DNA of 64,000 nt from Deltaproteobacteria bacterium (GTDB lineage Bacteria; Myxococcota_A; Polyangia; Polyangiales; Polyangiaceae), in NCBI GenBank assembly GCA_016218915.1, contig JACRCQ010000006.1, positions 50,964-114,963 of the forward strand, in the 5' to 3' direction. Position numbers and translations under genes: made by a program. Positions 9,939 to 20,795 of the stretch are shown one piece after another. The first letter of the stretch is position 1; each line of letters starts with the position of its first letter. The notes beneath the pieces are model-generated. The model had not been told where the DNA came from. It saw only the letters and a program-made list of their open reading frames with translations, and did not search any database.

Positions 9939-12298
9939 GCGCGCTCGATCGCAAGCTGCTGCGCGACCTTTGGCGTACCAAGGGGCAGGCGCTCGCGATC
10001 GTGCTGCTCGTGGCGTGTGCGGTCACCACGTTCGTCGGCTCCATGGGGACCTGGCGCTCGCTGCTGCGCTCCCAGTCCTCCTACTACGATCGCTACCGCT
10101 TCGCCCACGCCTTTGCCCAGCTTCGTCGTGCCCCCGAATCGCTCGCCCTCGAAGTAGCTGCCCTTCCCGGAGTGGCATCGGTCGAGACGCGAGTGGTGGC
10201 GGACGCGACCCTCGAGGTGGAAGGGTTCAACGAGCCGGTCACAGCTCGATTCGTGTCGATTCCGCCCTCTGGGGAGGCGAAGCTGAATCGCTTCCACATC
10301 CGGGTCGGACGCACCATCGTGCCCGAAGGCGGCGCGGAGGTGGTCGTGAGCGAGGGGTTTGCCAACGCACACCGCTTGCTGCCAGGCGACGCGCTCACCG
10401 CTGTGATCCAGGGCAAGCGACAGAGCTTCCGGGTGGTGGGCGTCGCGCTGGCGCCCGAGTACGTCTACGAGATCCGTCCGGGCGATCTGATGCCCGACGA
10501 GAAGCACTTCGGCGTGGTCTGGACCTCGCGCGAAAAGCTCGCAGCTGCCACGGACATGAAGGGGGCGTTCAACGACATTGCGTTGATGCTCAACCCGGAC
10601 GCCTCCGAGCCCGAGGTGCTCGCCCGCGTGGACAGGCTCTTCAACCGCTACGGCGGGATGGGCGCCTACGGTCGCAAGGATCAGGTGTCTGACCGGTTCC
10701 TCTCCGACGAGATCAAGCAGCTCAAGTCCAATGCGGTGATCGTGCCATCGATCTTCCTCGGCGTGGCGGCCTTCCTGTTGCACGTGGTGATGGGGCGGCT
10801 GGTCGCAACGCAGCGCGAGCAGATCGCCACGCTCAAGGCCCTGGGCTATTCCAACTTCACCACGGGCATGCACTTCGGGCGCATGATCCTGGTCATCCTG
10901 GCGTGCGGGATGGGTCTGGGCGTGGCCGGTGGAAGGTGGATGTGCGACGCGATGACGCGGATGTACGCGACGTTCTACCGCTTCCCATCCTTCGTGATCG
11001 AGCTGCAGTGGGTGGAGATCGCCGCCGCAGCCGCGCTGACCCTGGCCGCGGCGTCCCTCGGCGTGGGTGGCGCCTTGCGACGCGTCGTGTCCCTTCCTCC
11101 CGCAGAAGCCATGCGCCCTGAGCCGCCCGCGACCTACCATCCCACCCTGATCGAACGCCTCGGCCTGCGTCACGTCGCCTCGCAGTCGGTCCGCATGATC
11201 CTGCGCAACATCGGGCGGCGCCCGGTCCGATTTGCCCTGTCTTCCCTCGGGATCGGCTTTGCGGTCGCCATCCTGGTCGTGGGGTGGTTCTTCAACGACG
11301 CGATGGACTACCTGATCGACTACCAGTTCAGGTACGTGCAGCGCGACGACGCCACGGTGACGTTCACGCAGCCCTTGTCGCACGATGCCGTGCTGGCGCT
11401 CCAGAGCATGCCCGGCATTCTGCGCGTGGAGCCGTTTCGCGCCGTGCCCGTACGCTTGCGCGCCGGGCACAAAACCTTCCGCACCGCGCTGCTCGGGCTG
11501 TCGCCAGGAGGAGAGCTGCGACGCGTGATCGATCGTCGCACCGGGCCCATGACGCTGCCGCAAGAAGGGATGGTCCTGACCTCCAAGCTGGCCGACATTC
11601 TGGGTGTACGCTCCGGCGACCTGCTGACCGTGGAGGTCATGGAAGGCAAGCGTCCGACCCGGCAGGTCGTGCTCAGCGCGACAGTCGAGGAGCTGCTCGG
11701 CGTCTCAGCCTACATGAGCCAATCCGAGCTCAATCGGCTCATGCTCGAGGGCGAGACCGTGTCCGGCGCCTTCGTGGCCATGGATCGCGCCGCGCACGGG
11801 AGCCTGTACCAGAAGCTCATGCGCACGCCCAAGGTCGCTGGGGTCACGCTGCGGGAGGCTGCCCTGTTCTCCTTCGAGAACACCAGCGCCGAGTACCTGC
11901 TGTTCTTCGCTTCGATCCTCGTGACCTTTGCGACCATCATCGCTGCAGGCGTGGTCTACAACGCAGCGCGCGTGTCGCTCGCCGAACGAGAGCGCGAGCT
12001 CGCCACCCTGCGCGTCATCGGCATGACCCGCGGGGAGGTCTCCTTCATCCTGCTCGGCGAGCTCGCCCTGCAAGTGCTCGTGGCACTGCCCGTCGGATCG
12101 GTGCTCGGCTACCTGCTCGCGATGTTGACCGCTTCTGGAGTGGACTCGGACCTGTACAGGATCCCGGTCATCATCAACGCATCCACCTACGCCTCGTCCA
12201 TGGGTGTGGTCGTCGCTGCGGCTGTCGTGGTCGGCCTGACCGTGCGACGCCGCATCGATCGGCTGGACCTCGTGTCGGTCCTCAAGACCAAGGAGTGA
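9932..12298 (+). CDS. ABC transporter permease with two FtsX-like domains
   Basis: A 788-residue inner-membrane permease. It has an N-terminal membrane helix (about 18-38), a large periplasmic domain, three helices near 275-390 of the first FtsX unit, then a second helix near 430-450, a second periplasmic domain, and three helices near 660-780. The repeat of sequence type around [10 protein letters not shown] and [10 protein letters not shown] marks the two FtsX units. This is the duplicated-FtsX form used for lipid, lipoprotein or drug extrusion. It starts inside the ATPase gene and is followed after 3 bp by the HlyD-type adaptor. Confidence 0.92.
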
Positions 12299-12301
12299 GC
12301 T

Positions 12302-13489
12302 TTGAGCCTGGCCAGGAAGATCGGGATCGCTGTTGCTGCCGTCGCGCTCGTTGCCGGAGCTGTCGTCGTGATGGCGCCCAAGCCGGCGAAAGTCGAGCTC
12401 GGACGCGTGCAGCGGGGCGCCCTGCAAGTGACCGTGGAGGCGACCGGCAAGACGAGGGTCAAAGAGCGGTTCACCGTGTCAGCGCCGGTGTCAGGGAATC
12501 TCACGCGCATCGAGCTCAGGGCTGGGGATGTCGTCACCCAGGGCCAGGTGCTGGCGCGCATCGCCCCGTACGAGCCGGCGCTGCTCGACGCCCGGACCCG
12601 CGCCGAAGCCGAGGCGCGGGTGGCCGTGGCGAATTCTTCGAGAGCGGAGGCAGAGGCTGCGGTCGAGCGGGCGAGGGTTGCGCGCGATCAGGCGGTGCAC
12701 GAGCTGGGTCGCGTACGCAAGCTCGCCGAGTCGAACGCCATTGCGCCTGAAGTGCTGGACAGCGCGGAGTTCGCCGCGCGAGGCAGGGAGCGCGAGCTAG
12801 CGTCGGTCGAGGCAGCCCTGCAGTCGGCCCGTCGCGGTGTCGATGCTGCCCGGGCCACGCTCGTGCGAGGCGGCTCCCACGCCAGGAAGTCGTCGGACGC
12901 CGAGGTGACCACCCCCACGCGCGGACGAATCCTGCGTGTGGTCCAGCAGAGCGAAGGGCCGGTCCAGGCCGGCACTCCGCTGCTCGAGATCGGCGATCCG
13001 ACGTCCCTGGAGATCGCCGCAGACTTCCTGACCACCGATGCAGTGCGCATCCGGCCCGATGCGCCAGTTCTGATCGATCAGTACGGTGGCGCCGCAGCGT
13101 TGCAGGGCAAAGTGCGGCTCGTGGAGCCGTCGGCCTTCACGAAAATCTCTGCCCTGGGCGTGGAGGAGCAACGGGTGAACGTGATCATGGATCCCGCGGG
13201 CAAGCCCGAGGATTGGTCGGTGCTCGGCGACGGCTACCAGGTCCAGGTCCGGGTGGTGGTGTGGGAGGCGCCTTCTGCTCTCAAGGTTCCGCTGTCGGCG
13301 CTGTTCCGCACCGGCGGAGCCTGGAACGCGTTCGTGGTGATCCAGGGAAGGTCTGCGTTGCGTACGGCGCAGATCGGACAGCGAACCGGCTCAGACGCAG
13401 AGGTTCTGGGCGGGCTGGTCGAGGGCGATACCGTGATCCTGCACCCGAGCGACAAGCTCGCGGACGGCGAGAAGGTTGCGGCGCGATAG
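12302..13489 (+). CDS. HlyD/RND-type periplasmic adaptor subunit
   Basis: A 395-residue membrane-fusion protein linking the permease to the envelope. It has an N-terminal signal anchor (IGIAVAAVALVAGAVVVM) and a first lipoyl half around VSAPVSGNLTRIELRAGDVV. A long alpha-hairpin follows (about 95-200, rich in Ala/Glu/Arg), then a second lipoyl half (VTTPTRGRILRVVQQSEGPV) and beta-barrel and membrane-proximal domains. The start is TTG with AAGGAG six bases upstream. It is the last gene of the TetR operon. No TolC-like outer-membrane partner lies next to it. Confidence 0.92.
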   Translation: MSLARKIGIAVAAVALVAGAVVVMAPKPAKVELGRVQRGALQVTVEATGKTRVKERFTVSAPVSGNLTRIELRAGDVVTQGQVLARIAPYEPALLDARTRAEAEARVAVANSSRAEAEAAVERARVARDQAVHELGRVRKLAESNAIAPEVLDSAEFAARGRERELASVEAALQSARRGVDAARATLVRGGSHARKSSDAEVTTPTRGRILRVVQQSEGPVQAGTPLLEIGDPTSLEIAADFLTTDAVRIRPDAPVLIDQYGGAAALQGKVRLVEPSAFTKISALGVEEQRVNVIMDPAGKPEDWSVLGDGYQVQVRVVVWEAPSALKVPLSALFRTGGAWNAFVVIQGRSALRTAQIGQRTGSDAEVLGGLVEGDTVILHPSDKLADGEKVAAR

Positions 13490-13591
13490 CGGGGCATTTC
13501 GGTCCGTTGACTGTGTGCGAATGGGCCAGTAGCCTGCCGCCTTCTGCAAGAACCACGATTCGATTCCTGATCAGCAAAGGGCTTGACGAAC

Positions 13592-15517
13592 ATGGCGGCT
13601 GGGCGCGGACTTAGGGCGAAGATCCACTACAGAACCGACGAGTTCTTGAGCAGCGGGGCAGGCAAGCAATTGTTCCTGCTCTTCGTGCTCACGTGCGTGG
13701 TCGTGCTCGTCTTCGCGGTGCTCGCGCTGATTCTGGGGCTGCCCGTGGGCGACACGTTCTTCGACAAAGGGTGGTTCTACTTCACCCGCGCGATGGACGG
13801 CGGGACCATGGGTGGCGACACCGGCACCGGCGTGCGCCTCGTTTCCACTGGCGCGACCGTGGTCGGAGTCATCGTCAGCGGCCTGCTCATCTCCACGCTG
13901 TCCGGCAACTTCCAGGAGCGGCTCGAGGCCATCAAGCGCGGCGCCTCGCCGGTCATCGAGAAGAACCACTTCCTCATCCTCGGCTGGTCCGAGAAGATCT
14001 TCAGCGTCATCGACCAGCTCTCCGAGGCCAACGTCGAGAAGGGCCGCATCATCGTGGTCGTCATGGCCGACCGCGACAAGATCGAGATGGAAGAAGAGCT
14101 GCGCGACAAGCTCGTGCACCTCAACCGGATCAAGCTCGTCGTCCGGACCGGCTCCTCGGTGAGCCTGACCGACCTGTCCAAGGTCTCCTTCCAGGATGCA
14201 CAGGCGATCGTGGTCCTGATCGACGCCAACGACGTCGAGGATCCGAACAAGGCCGATGGTCGCATCATCAAGTCGTTGATGGCGCTGTACAACCATCCCG
14301 ACGGCCAAGGGCGCATGGCTGACAAGCGGGTGACCGCGGAGGTGATGGTCGCTGCCAACCAGGAGATCGCCACCATCGCGAGCGGCAACAAGGCGCAGGT
14401 CATCAAGACCAACGAGATCATCTCCAAGATCATCCTGCAGACCTCTCGCATCAGCGGCCTGTCCGTGGTCTACGACGAGCTCCTGCGATTCGAGGGCAAC
14501 GAGTTCCACATCTCGAAGTTCCCGCAGGCAGTGGGGCGCCCGTTCGGCGACGTGCTGCTGGACTTCCCCAACGGCTGCCCGGTCGGCGTGGCCAAGGCAG
14601 ACGGAACCCACATCCTCAACCCGCCGCCGGATCGCGTGATCCAGCCCGACGAGGACATGCTGATTCTGGCCGAGGATGATCACATCAACTACGCGGCATA
14701 CCAGGGTCCGCTCAAGTCGATGAACATCACCATCCCGAGCACGCCTGCGGAGAAGAGCATCGAGCACATGCTCGTGCTCGGCTGGAACGAGAAGATCTTC
14801 CCGATTGTCAGCGAGTTCGACAGCTACGTCGCGCCTGGCTCCTCGCTCACGCTGGTCAACAGCCTTTCCGAAGAGACGGTTCGTGCTGCCATCGCCGAGG
14901 AGTGCGGAGAGCTGAAGAACATCGAGATCAGGCAGTTGAACGGCGAGTTCACCTCGCGCGCCCTGATGGAGACCCTGCAGCCGCAGCGCTTCCCGACCGT
15001 CATGGTGCTCGGAGACGCTTCCGCTGGAAATACGTCGGCCGAGGACGCGGACACGCGTGCGATCATCGCGCTGCTCCTCTTGCGCGACTACCAGCGCCGT
15101 GCAGGCGTGACGCAACAGGAAGTGTGCAGCGAGATCCTGGACCCGAAGAACCGCGAGCTCGCTGCCACCACGGAAATCCACGACATCGTCATCAGCAACG
15201 AGATGGTCAGCATGGTGCTCGCGCAGATCTCCCATGAGCCGCGCATCCGCCCCGTGCTCGAGGATCTCTTCCAGTCCGAGGGAAGCGAGATCTACCTCAA
15301 GGCCATGTCCAACTACGCCCCCCAGGGCCAGCAGGTCACCTTCGAGTACCTGATGCTCGCTGCCCGCGCGCGCAACGAAGTCGCCCTGGGCTACCAGCGC
15401 TACGTCAAGGACCCTTCCAAGCGCTATGGCATCGTGCTCAATCCGACCGACCGCACCACCGCGTTCGTTCCAGGTCCGCGCGACCGCCTGATCGTGCTGG
15501 CGGAAGACGACGGGTAG
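13592..15517 (+). CDS. CASTOR/POLLUX-type cation channel with tandem RCK-like domains
   Basis: A 641-residue protein with two membrane helices (about 27-50 and 84-104) flanking a pore loop containing MDGGTMGGDTGTG, followed by two TrkA-N/RCK-like Rossmann modules. The first begins at FLILGWSEKIF and the second at MLVLGWNEKIFPIV. This arrangement matches the CASTOR/POLLUX/DMI1 family, known in plants for nuclear calcium signalling and present in many bacteria without known function. The pore sequence is not the canonical GYGD potassium filter, so ion selectivity is open. The ATG at 13592 is preferred over a TTG nine bases upstream. It is a single gene, convergent with the next one. Confidence 0.85.
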   Translation: MAAGRGLRAKIHYRTDEFLSSGAGKQLFLLFVLTCVVVLVFAVLALILGLPVGDTFFDKGWFYFTRAMDGGTMGGDTGTGVRLVSTGATVVGVIVSGLLISTLSGNFQERLEAIKRGASPVIEKNHFLILGWSEKIFSVIDQLSEANVEKGRIIVVVMADRDKIEMEEELRDKLVHLNRIKLVVRTGSSVSLTDLSKVSFQDAQAIVVLIDANDVEDPNKADGRIIKSLMALYNHPDGQGRMADKRVTAEVMVAANQEIATIASGNKAQVIKTNEIISKIILQTSRISGLSVVYDELLRFEGNEFHISKFPQAVGRPFGDVLLDFPNGCPVGVAKADGTHILNPPPDRVIQPDEDMLILAEDDHINYAAYQGPLKSMNITIPSTPAEKSIEHMLVLGWNEKIFPIVSEFDSYVAPGSSLTLVNSLSEETVRAAIAEECGELKNIEIRQLNGEFTSRALMETLQPQRFPTVMVLGDASAGNTSAEDADTRAIIALLLLRDYQRRAGVTQQEVCSEILDPKNRELAATTEIHDIVISNEMVSMVLAQISHEPRIRPVLEDLFQSEGSEIYLKAMSNYAPQGQQVTFEYLMLAARARNEVALGYQRYVKDPSKRYGIVLNPTDRTTAFVPGPRDRLIVLAEDDG

Positions 15518-15543
15518 TTCGCACGCGCAGCTCGAGTACCGGC

Positions 15544-15593
15544 GCATGCCGTGGCATGCCCCACTGAGGCTTGCCCGTGGCAAGCCGCCACGG
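15544..15593. terminator. Overlapping hairpins between convergent genes
   Basis: Three perfect stems lie in 50 bp: GCATGCC/GGCATGC (15544-15559), GGCTTGCC/GGCAAGCC (15568-15586) and CCGTGGC/GCCACGG (15575-15593). The last two share bases and cannot form together. Position between convergent stops suggests a bidirectional terminator, but no T-tract is present. Confidence 0.45.
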
Positions 15594-15608
15594 ACGCTCT
15601 CTGGTTCT

Positions 15609-16700
15609 TCAGGGGCGTCTCCTCAGATAGAAGAAATCCCTGTGAGACGGCTCGGTCACGTACGCGCCCTTGGCGTACTTCATCCGCGGCACGAGCGAGG
15701 AAGTGACGACCGGCCCTTTGCCGTAGAAGAAGAACTTCGTGTACGACCAGTTGACGTCGAGCTCGGCTGCAGATGCGGCTCCTGAGACGTGCATCGCTTC
15801 TGCCAGCAGCTCCGGAGTCACGTCCTCGCCGAACCCGAACAAGAGCCTGCGCCCGGTCGCATCCACGCCCACAGCTGTCCTGCGGATCGTCATCTTCCCA
15901 TCGATCGCCATTCCGTACTTGCGCGACCCGTCCCCTGCCCGCACCAGGGGATTCACCTCCCCTTTCTCGATCAGGCACGGCGGCGACTGCCTCCACGCAA
16001 CCACGTGACTGACATCCTCCTTGATCGAGCTCCAGGTCCCGACCCCAACGGCCCCGTCGTCCCGAATCGCCACCGTGCAAAGTTGTTCGATCGGCGGAAG
16101 GTACTCGTCGCCACCGACCATCATCCCGTGCCCGCCGTGCTTGGCCTGGAATCCTCCGTTGAACACCGCGATGAGCCCTGGCTGATCCGCAGCAGCAACC
16201 AGCCCGGGCCGGCGCTCCGCCGGAACGGTCTTGGAAGGTGGGTCCTTGGTGCCTGGCGCCAGACGCAAGTCCACCTTGGTAAGATCGACCGCAAGCAGGG
16301 TCACGAACACGAACTTGTTGATCGTGTGGGGATGAACCGTGGTGCGCACGATCACGCCGCGTCCCAGCTCTCCTGCTTCAGGTACCTCGTTCCAGGTCCC
16401 GTCGCCTGGGTGCGCGCTTCTCGGGTGAGGCGCGCTGAAAGCCGACGGCGGGAACAGCACCACAGGTGCAACCGGTGGGGCAGAAGCGGATGCAGATGCG
16501 GATCCAATCGCGGACGAGGATGACTCAGGCGCAGCGGCGTCCATCGCGGGCGACGAGACCGTCGGCGACGCAGCGGCAGGGGGCTGCGCTGCAGGCGGAG
16601 ACGGGGCTGAAGCGGATGCGCACGCTGCGATGGCGACAGCCGTCCAGGGTGCGATCACGCGAAGCATTCGAGGGCAATGGGAAGGGGGGAGGTGCTGCAT
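15609..16700 (-). CDS. Phosphodiester glycosidase-family (NAGPA-like) lipoprotein
   Basis: A 363-residue exported protein with a lipobox-like AIAACAS near the start and a Pro/Ser/Ala linker to about residue 90. The domain that follows has AVFNGGF, GHGMMVGG, VGVGTWSS, KYGMAIDG, LLFGFGED and ELDVNWSY. These fit the phosphodiester glycosidase/NAGPA-like domain, members of which cleave sugar-1-phosphate diesters. A role on envelope phosphoglycans is inferred only. Two ATG codons, at 16700 and 16667, are possible and neither has a clear ribosome-binding site; the second leaves a shorter n-region before the signal peptide. Confidence 0.75.
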   Translation of the reverse strand: MQHLPPSHCPRMLRVIAPWTAVAIAACASASAPSPPAAQPPAAASPTVSSPAMDAAAPESSSSAIGSASASASAPPVAPVVLFPPSAFSAPHPRSAHPGDGTWNEVPEAGELGRGVIVRTTVHPHTINKFVFVTLLAVDLTKVDLRLAPGTKDPPSKTVPAERRPGLVAAADQPGLIAVFNGGFQAKHGGHGMMVGGDEYLPPIEQLCTVAIRDDGAVGVGTWSSIKEDVSHVVAWRQSPPCLIEKGEVNPLVRAGDGSRKYGMAIDGKMTIRRTAVGVDATGRRLLFGFGEDVTPELLAEAMHVSGAASAAELDVNWSYTKFFFYGKGPVVTSSLVPRMKYAKGAYVTEPSHRDFFYLRRRP

Positions 16701-16833
16701 GAGGGGCGTGGGATTATGCTACTTCGACCGACCTTCCACAACGCGCTGCAGTTCCTGCATCGGCCCGGTGCGGATTCCGCATTCCACGCGTCCACTGCAT
16801 TGGATTGGAGGCATTTTCTAGCGAACTGCGCAC

Positions 16834-16849
16834 TGGCACACCCTGTGCT
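16834..16849 (+). promoter_or_regulatory. Candidate sigma-54 promoter
   Basis: The sequence TGGCACACCCTGTGCT matches the sigma-54 -24/-12 layout: TGGCAC, with GG and GC separated by exactly ten bases. The -12 box is TGTGC rather than TTGC. It lies 46 bp upstream of the Cys-rich lipoprotein gene and 2.4 kb upstream of an NtrC-type activator gene, so local activation is plausible. Confidence 0.45.
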
Positions 16850-16894
16850 CCCCGCCGCTTCGAGCCCACAACGTCACCTCGAAGGAGCCCTGCC

Positions 16895-17473
16895 ATGCGC
16901 AATCCCTGGATCACCCCGCTGCAACACCTCGCTCTGCTCGCCACCCTGACGCTCGGACTGGCCGCGTGCGCCGATGCCAGCCCTTCTTCCATCGCGTCCG
17001 CTGAGCAGCCGCTCACAGACGAATCTTCCTACGACAGCCAGCCTCCGCCGCCGCCTCGCCCCGCACTTTGCTCGACGCAGCAAGACTGCGCTGACCGATG
17101 CCCGCCCGGCTCCAAGGGATGCTCCTGCGTTCCCGCTCCGGACGACAAGCACGTATGCGCCCCGACCTGTGCGTCGGACGCAGACTGCCCGCAAGGACCG
17201 GTCTTCCAGCTGAAGTGCCACGATGGCTTCTGCGCGCCGCCGCCGCCTCCTCCTCCCCCGCGCCCTTGCGCGGCTACGAGCGATTGCACCGGCGCATGCC
17301 CGCCAGGTTCTGCGCAGTGCACGTGCCATACGTTCGGTGACGGAAAGATGGGCTGCGTTCCCGCATGCGCGACGGACAGCGATTGCCCAGCGCCTCCAGG
17401 AGGAAAGCCGGCAAGGTGCGAGCAGGGCTTGTGCGCTCCACCGCCGCCCCCTCCGCCGCCTTCCCACAAGTAG
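16895..17473 (+). CDS. Cys-rich lipoprotein with two ten-cysteine modules
   Basis: I do not recognise a named family. The 192-residue product has a lipoprotein signal (LTLGLAACAD) and two copies of a module of about 60 residues. Each module carries ten Cys in the order C-x5-C-x3-C-x6-C-x-C, then C-x3-C-x5-C, then C-x4-C, ending in a polyproline run. Ten Cys per module suggests five disulfides, so the protein is exported and oxidised. GAAGGAG precedes the ATG at 16895. A paralogue with one module follows after 41 bp, and a histidine kinase and NtrC-type regulator follow that. A sigma-54-like promoter lies upstream. Confidence 0.8.
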   Translation: MRNPWITPLQHLALLATLTLGLAACADASPSSIASAEQPLTDESSYDSQPPPPPRPALCSTQQDCADRCPPGSKGCSCVPAPDDKHVCAPTCASDADCPQGPVFQLKCHDGFCAPPPPPPPPRPCAATSDCTGACPPGSAQCTCHTFGDGKMGCVPACATDSDCPAPPGGKPARCEQGLCAPPPPPPPPSHK

Positions 17474-17514
17474 ACCGCGTGAAAGCAACGTCCCCAGCTT
17501 CGACGAGGTATGTG

Positions 17515-17868
17515 ATGCGCAACATGATGTCCACCACGCTCCAGCTCCTGGTCCCGGTCGCCGCTCTGCTGCTCGCAGCCTCAGCGCTCGCCGCCCCGCG
17601 CGGAGCGGCGCTGCAACCCGATGCACTCGGAGGACAAGCGGATCAGCTTCAGGGGCCTCCTCCGCGCCCTCCACAGTGCAGCAAGCAGGAAGACTGCAAC
17701 AACAAGTGTCCATCCGGCTCCAAGGGGTGCGCGTGTGTATCCACGCCCGGTGGCCACAAAGGGTGCGTCCCGACCTGCAACGCGGATTCGGACTGCCCTT
17801 CGGTTCCCGGCTTTCAGCTCAAGTGCCACGAGCGGATCTGCGTGCCGCCGCCTCCTCCGTCGAGGTGA
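17515..17868 (+). CDS. Cys-rich exported protein with one ten-cysteine module
   Basis: A 117-residue paralogue of the preceding protein. It has a signal peptide (VAALLLAASALA, ending AAP, so likely cleaved by signal peptidase I rather than lipidated). It carries one ten-Cys module with the same spacing and the shared segments GSKGCAC and FQLKCHE, and ends in PPPPPSR. GAGG lies upstream of the ATG. The two genes probably arose by tandem duplication followed by gain or loss of one module. Function is unknown; the adjacent signalling genes suggest an envelope sensing or stress role. Confidence 0.75.
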   Translation: MRNMMSTTLQLLVPVAALLLAASALAAPRGAALQPDALGGQADQLQGPPPRPPQCSKQEDCNNKCPSGSKGCACVSTPGGHKGCVPTCNADSDCPSVPGFQLKCHERICVPPPPPSR

Positions 17869-17931
17869 CCGCAGGCCTCTTGCGCTGCTGCGCTCGTGAT
17901 ACATTGGCCGTGCAACGTCGCCCAGGTCACC

Positions 17932-19278
17932 ATGAAGCCGAACAGCGCACGATCCCGCGCCCTTTCCCGATGGGGACTGCTCATCGTCGCGCTGCTGCTC
18001 GGTCTCGCCGTCATCTCTTCCACGCTGCGCGCCTACCTGTCTGCGAAGTCCCTTGGCATGACCCTGGCCCAGGGACAGGCCGAGATCTTCCTTCGCGCAG
18101 TGCGGATCCGGTTGCGTCCTGACCGCGGACCGCCAAGCTCGTTCGTGCTGCGCGCCGTGCTCGAGGAGCATGCACCCGATGGCCTTCGCTACGTGGGAAT
18201 CGTCGGCCCTGGCCGGAAGCTGGAAGCCTCGGCAGGACAGGCGCTTGCCGATCCGCTGCTCAACCTTCCCTCCCCCGGAACCCTGCAGATCCTCGGCCCG
18301 AGAATGAGGATGGTGGCGCCCCCACCTCCCCATCCCCCGCCGCCACCAGAAGGGATGAATGAAGGGGATCACGAGCATCCCCCGCCTCCACCGCCGTTGC
18401 CGCATGAGTTCGGATTCATGCCCCCGCCGCCTCCTCCACCGGGTGCAGGCGTGCCACCGCGCGCCGACCCGGCGATGTTGGTGGAGTTCGAGCCCGTCCT
18501 GTCGCAGAAGCTGATCCGCGACGCGCACCTGAACCTGATGATCGGCCTGGTGGCTGCGTTCGTGCTCCTGGCCGCAGGGGGTGTGTTCTGGAGGCTTTCG
18601 GTGCGTGCGGAGCAGGCAGATGCCGCGCTCGCGAAGCAGCAGCACCTGGCCGCGCTCGGCGAGATGTCCGCCGTGCTCGCCCACGAGATCCGCAACCCCC
18701 TGGCCGCTGCCAAGGGACATGCTCAGCTTCTGGCAGAGCAGTTGCCCGAGGGCGACCGACCCAGGCGATCGGCCGATCGCGTCGTGGCCGCCATGGCTCG
18801 CCTCGAAGAGCTCACCAACAATCTGCTCGACTTCGCGCGCGCCGGGGAGATTCGAAGGCAGGATGTGTCACCGTCGGCGCTCCTGAACGAAGCCGTGGAA
18901 GCGTTGGAACCCGACTCTTTCGAGCTCGATGTGAAGTCTGCGCCCCAGTCCTGGTCGCTCGATCCCCTGCGAATGAAGCAGGTGCTCGTCAATGTGCTCG
19001 AGAACGCCCTGCTCGCGTCGCCGGACGGGAAGGTGGCTCACGCCAGCGTGGCGCTGCGGAGCTCCTCGCTCGTGTTCCAGGTGCGCGACCACGGCGACGG
19101 CGTGCCCGAAGGACAGGAGGAGCTTGCGTTTGAGCCGTTCCACACCACGCGCGTACGCGGCACCGGGCTTGGGCTTGCGATTGCCAGGCGCATCGTGCAG
19201 CTTCATGGGGGTAGCATCCAGCTGACCAATCATCCCGACGGCGGCGCTGTCGTGGAGATCCAACTTCCCGCAGCGTAG
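17932..19278 (+). CDS. Sensor histidine kinase with His/Pro-rich periplasmic loop
   Basis: A 448-residue kinase. Two membrane helices (about 14-34 and 203-221) bracket a periplasmic region containing polyproline runs at about 129-175, with His134, His147, His149 and His158 and several acidic residues between them. The transmitter has the H-box LAHEIRNP with phospho-acceptor His251, then N-box NVLENALL, G1 DHGDGVPEG and G2 GTGLGLAIARRI. The layout resembles NtrB/AtoS/ZraS kinases that pair with sigma-54 activators. The activator gene starts 3 bp downstream. The ATG at 17932 is preferred over a GTG 36 bases upstream because it opens directly into a basic n-region. Confidence 0.92.
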   Translation: MKPNSARSRALSRWGLLIVALLLGLAVISSTLRAYLSAKSLGMTLAQGQAEIFLRAVRIRLRPDRGPPSSFVLRAVLEEHAPDGLRYVGIVGPGRKLEASAGQALADPLLNLPSPGTLQILGPRMRMVAPPPPHPPPPPEGMNEGDHEHPPPPPPLPHEFGFMPPPPPPPGAGVPPRADPAMLVEFEPVLSQKLIRDAHLNLMIGLVAAFVLLAAGGVFWRLSVRAEQADAALAKQQHLAALGEMSAVLAHEIRNPLAAAKGHAQLLAEQLPEGDRPRRSADRVVAAMARLEELTNNLLDFARAGEIRRQDVSPSALLNEAVEALEPDSFELDVKSAPQSWSLDPLRMKQVLVNVLENALLASPDGKVAHASVALRSSSLVFQVRDHGDGVPEGQEELAFEPFHTTRVRGTGLGLAIARRIVQLHGGSIQLTNHPDGGAVVEIQLPAA

Positions 19279-19281
19279 GAC

Positions 19282-20610
<1,329 letters not shown>

Positions 20611-20628
20611 TTGTCATTGGGGTCGACT

Positions 20629-20739
20629 CCAGGGGGCTACCTTTCCCGCACGCCCAGCGCGCCTCGCAAAATACAAAATCCCCACTCCCGACCTCTCATC
20701 TCCCTGTGAACAACTCTGATCTGCGAGGTAGCCCCCAGG
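20629..20739. repeat. Long-spaced inverted repeat downstream of the NtrC-type gene
   Basis: CCAGGGGGCTACCT at 20629-20642 and AGGTAGCCCCCAGG at 20726-20739 are inverted copies with 13 of 14 bases complementary and 83 bp between them. They lie in the 185-bp gap between the regulator and the next lipoprotein gene. They could be paired activator-binding sites or a long-range stem; the sequence does not decide. Confidence 0.4.
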
Positions 20740-20795
20740 GTGTACAATGGGAGGGGAACCTTTGCGCTCCGTGCGATGTCCCAAGGCCGCTGCCC

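Noticed and set aside
13571..15583. A 670-codon open frame antisense to the CASTOR-like channel gene
   Set aside because: The sense strand has membrane helices and Rossmann motifs; the antisense has none and begins in the intergenic hairpin.
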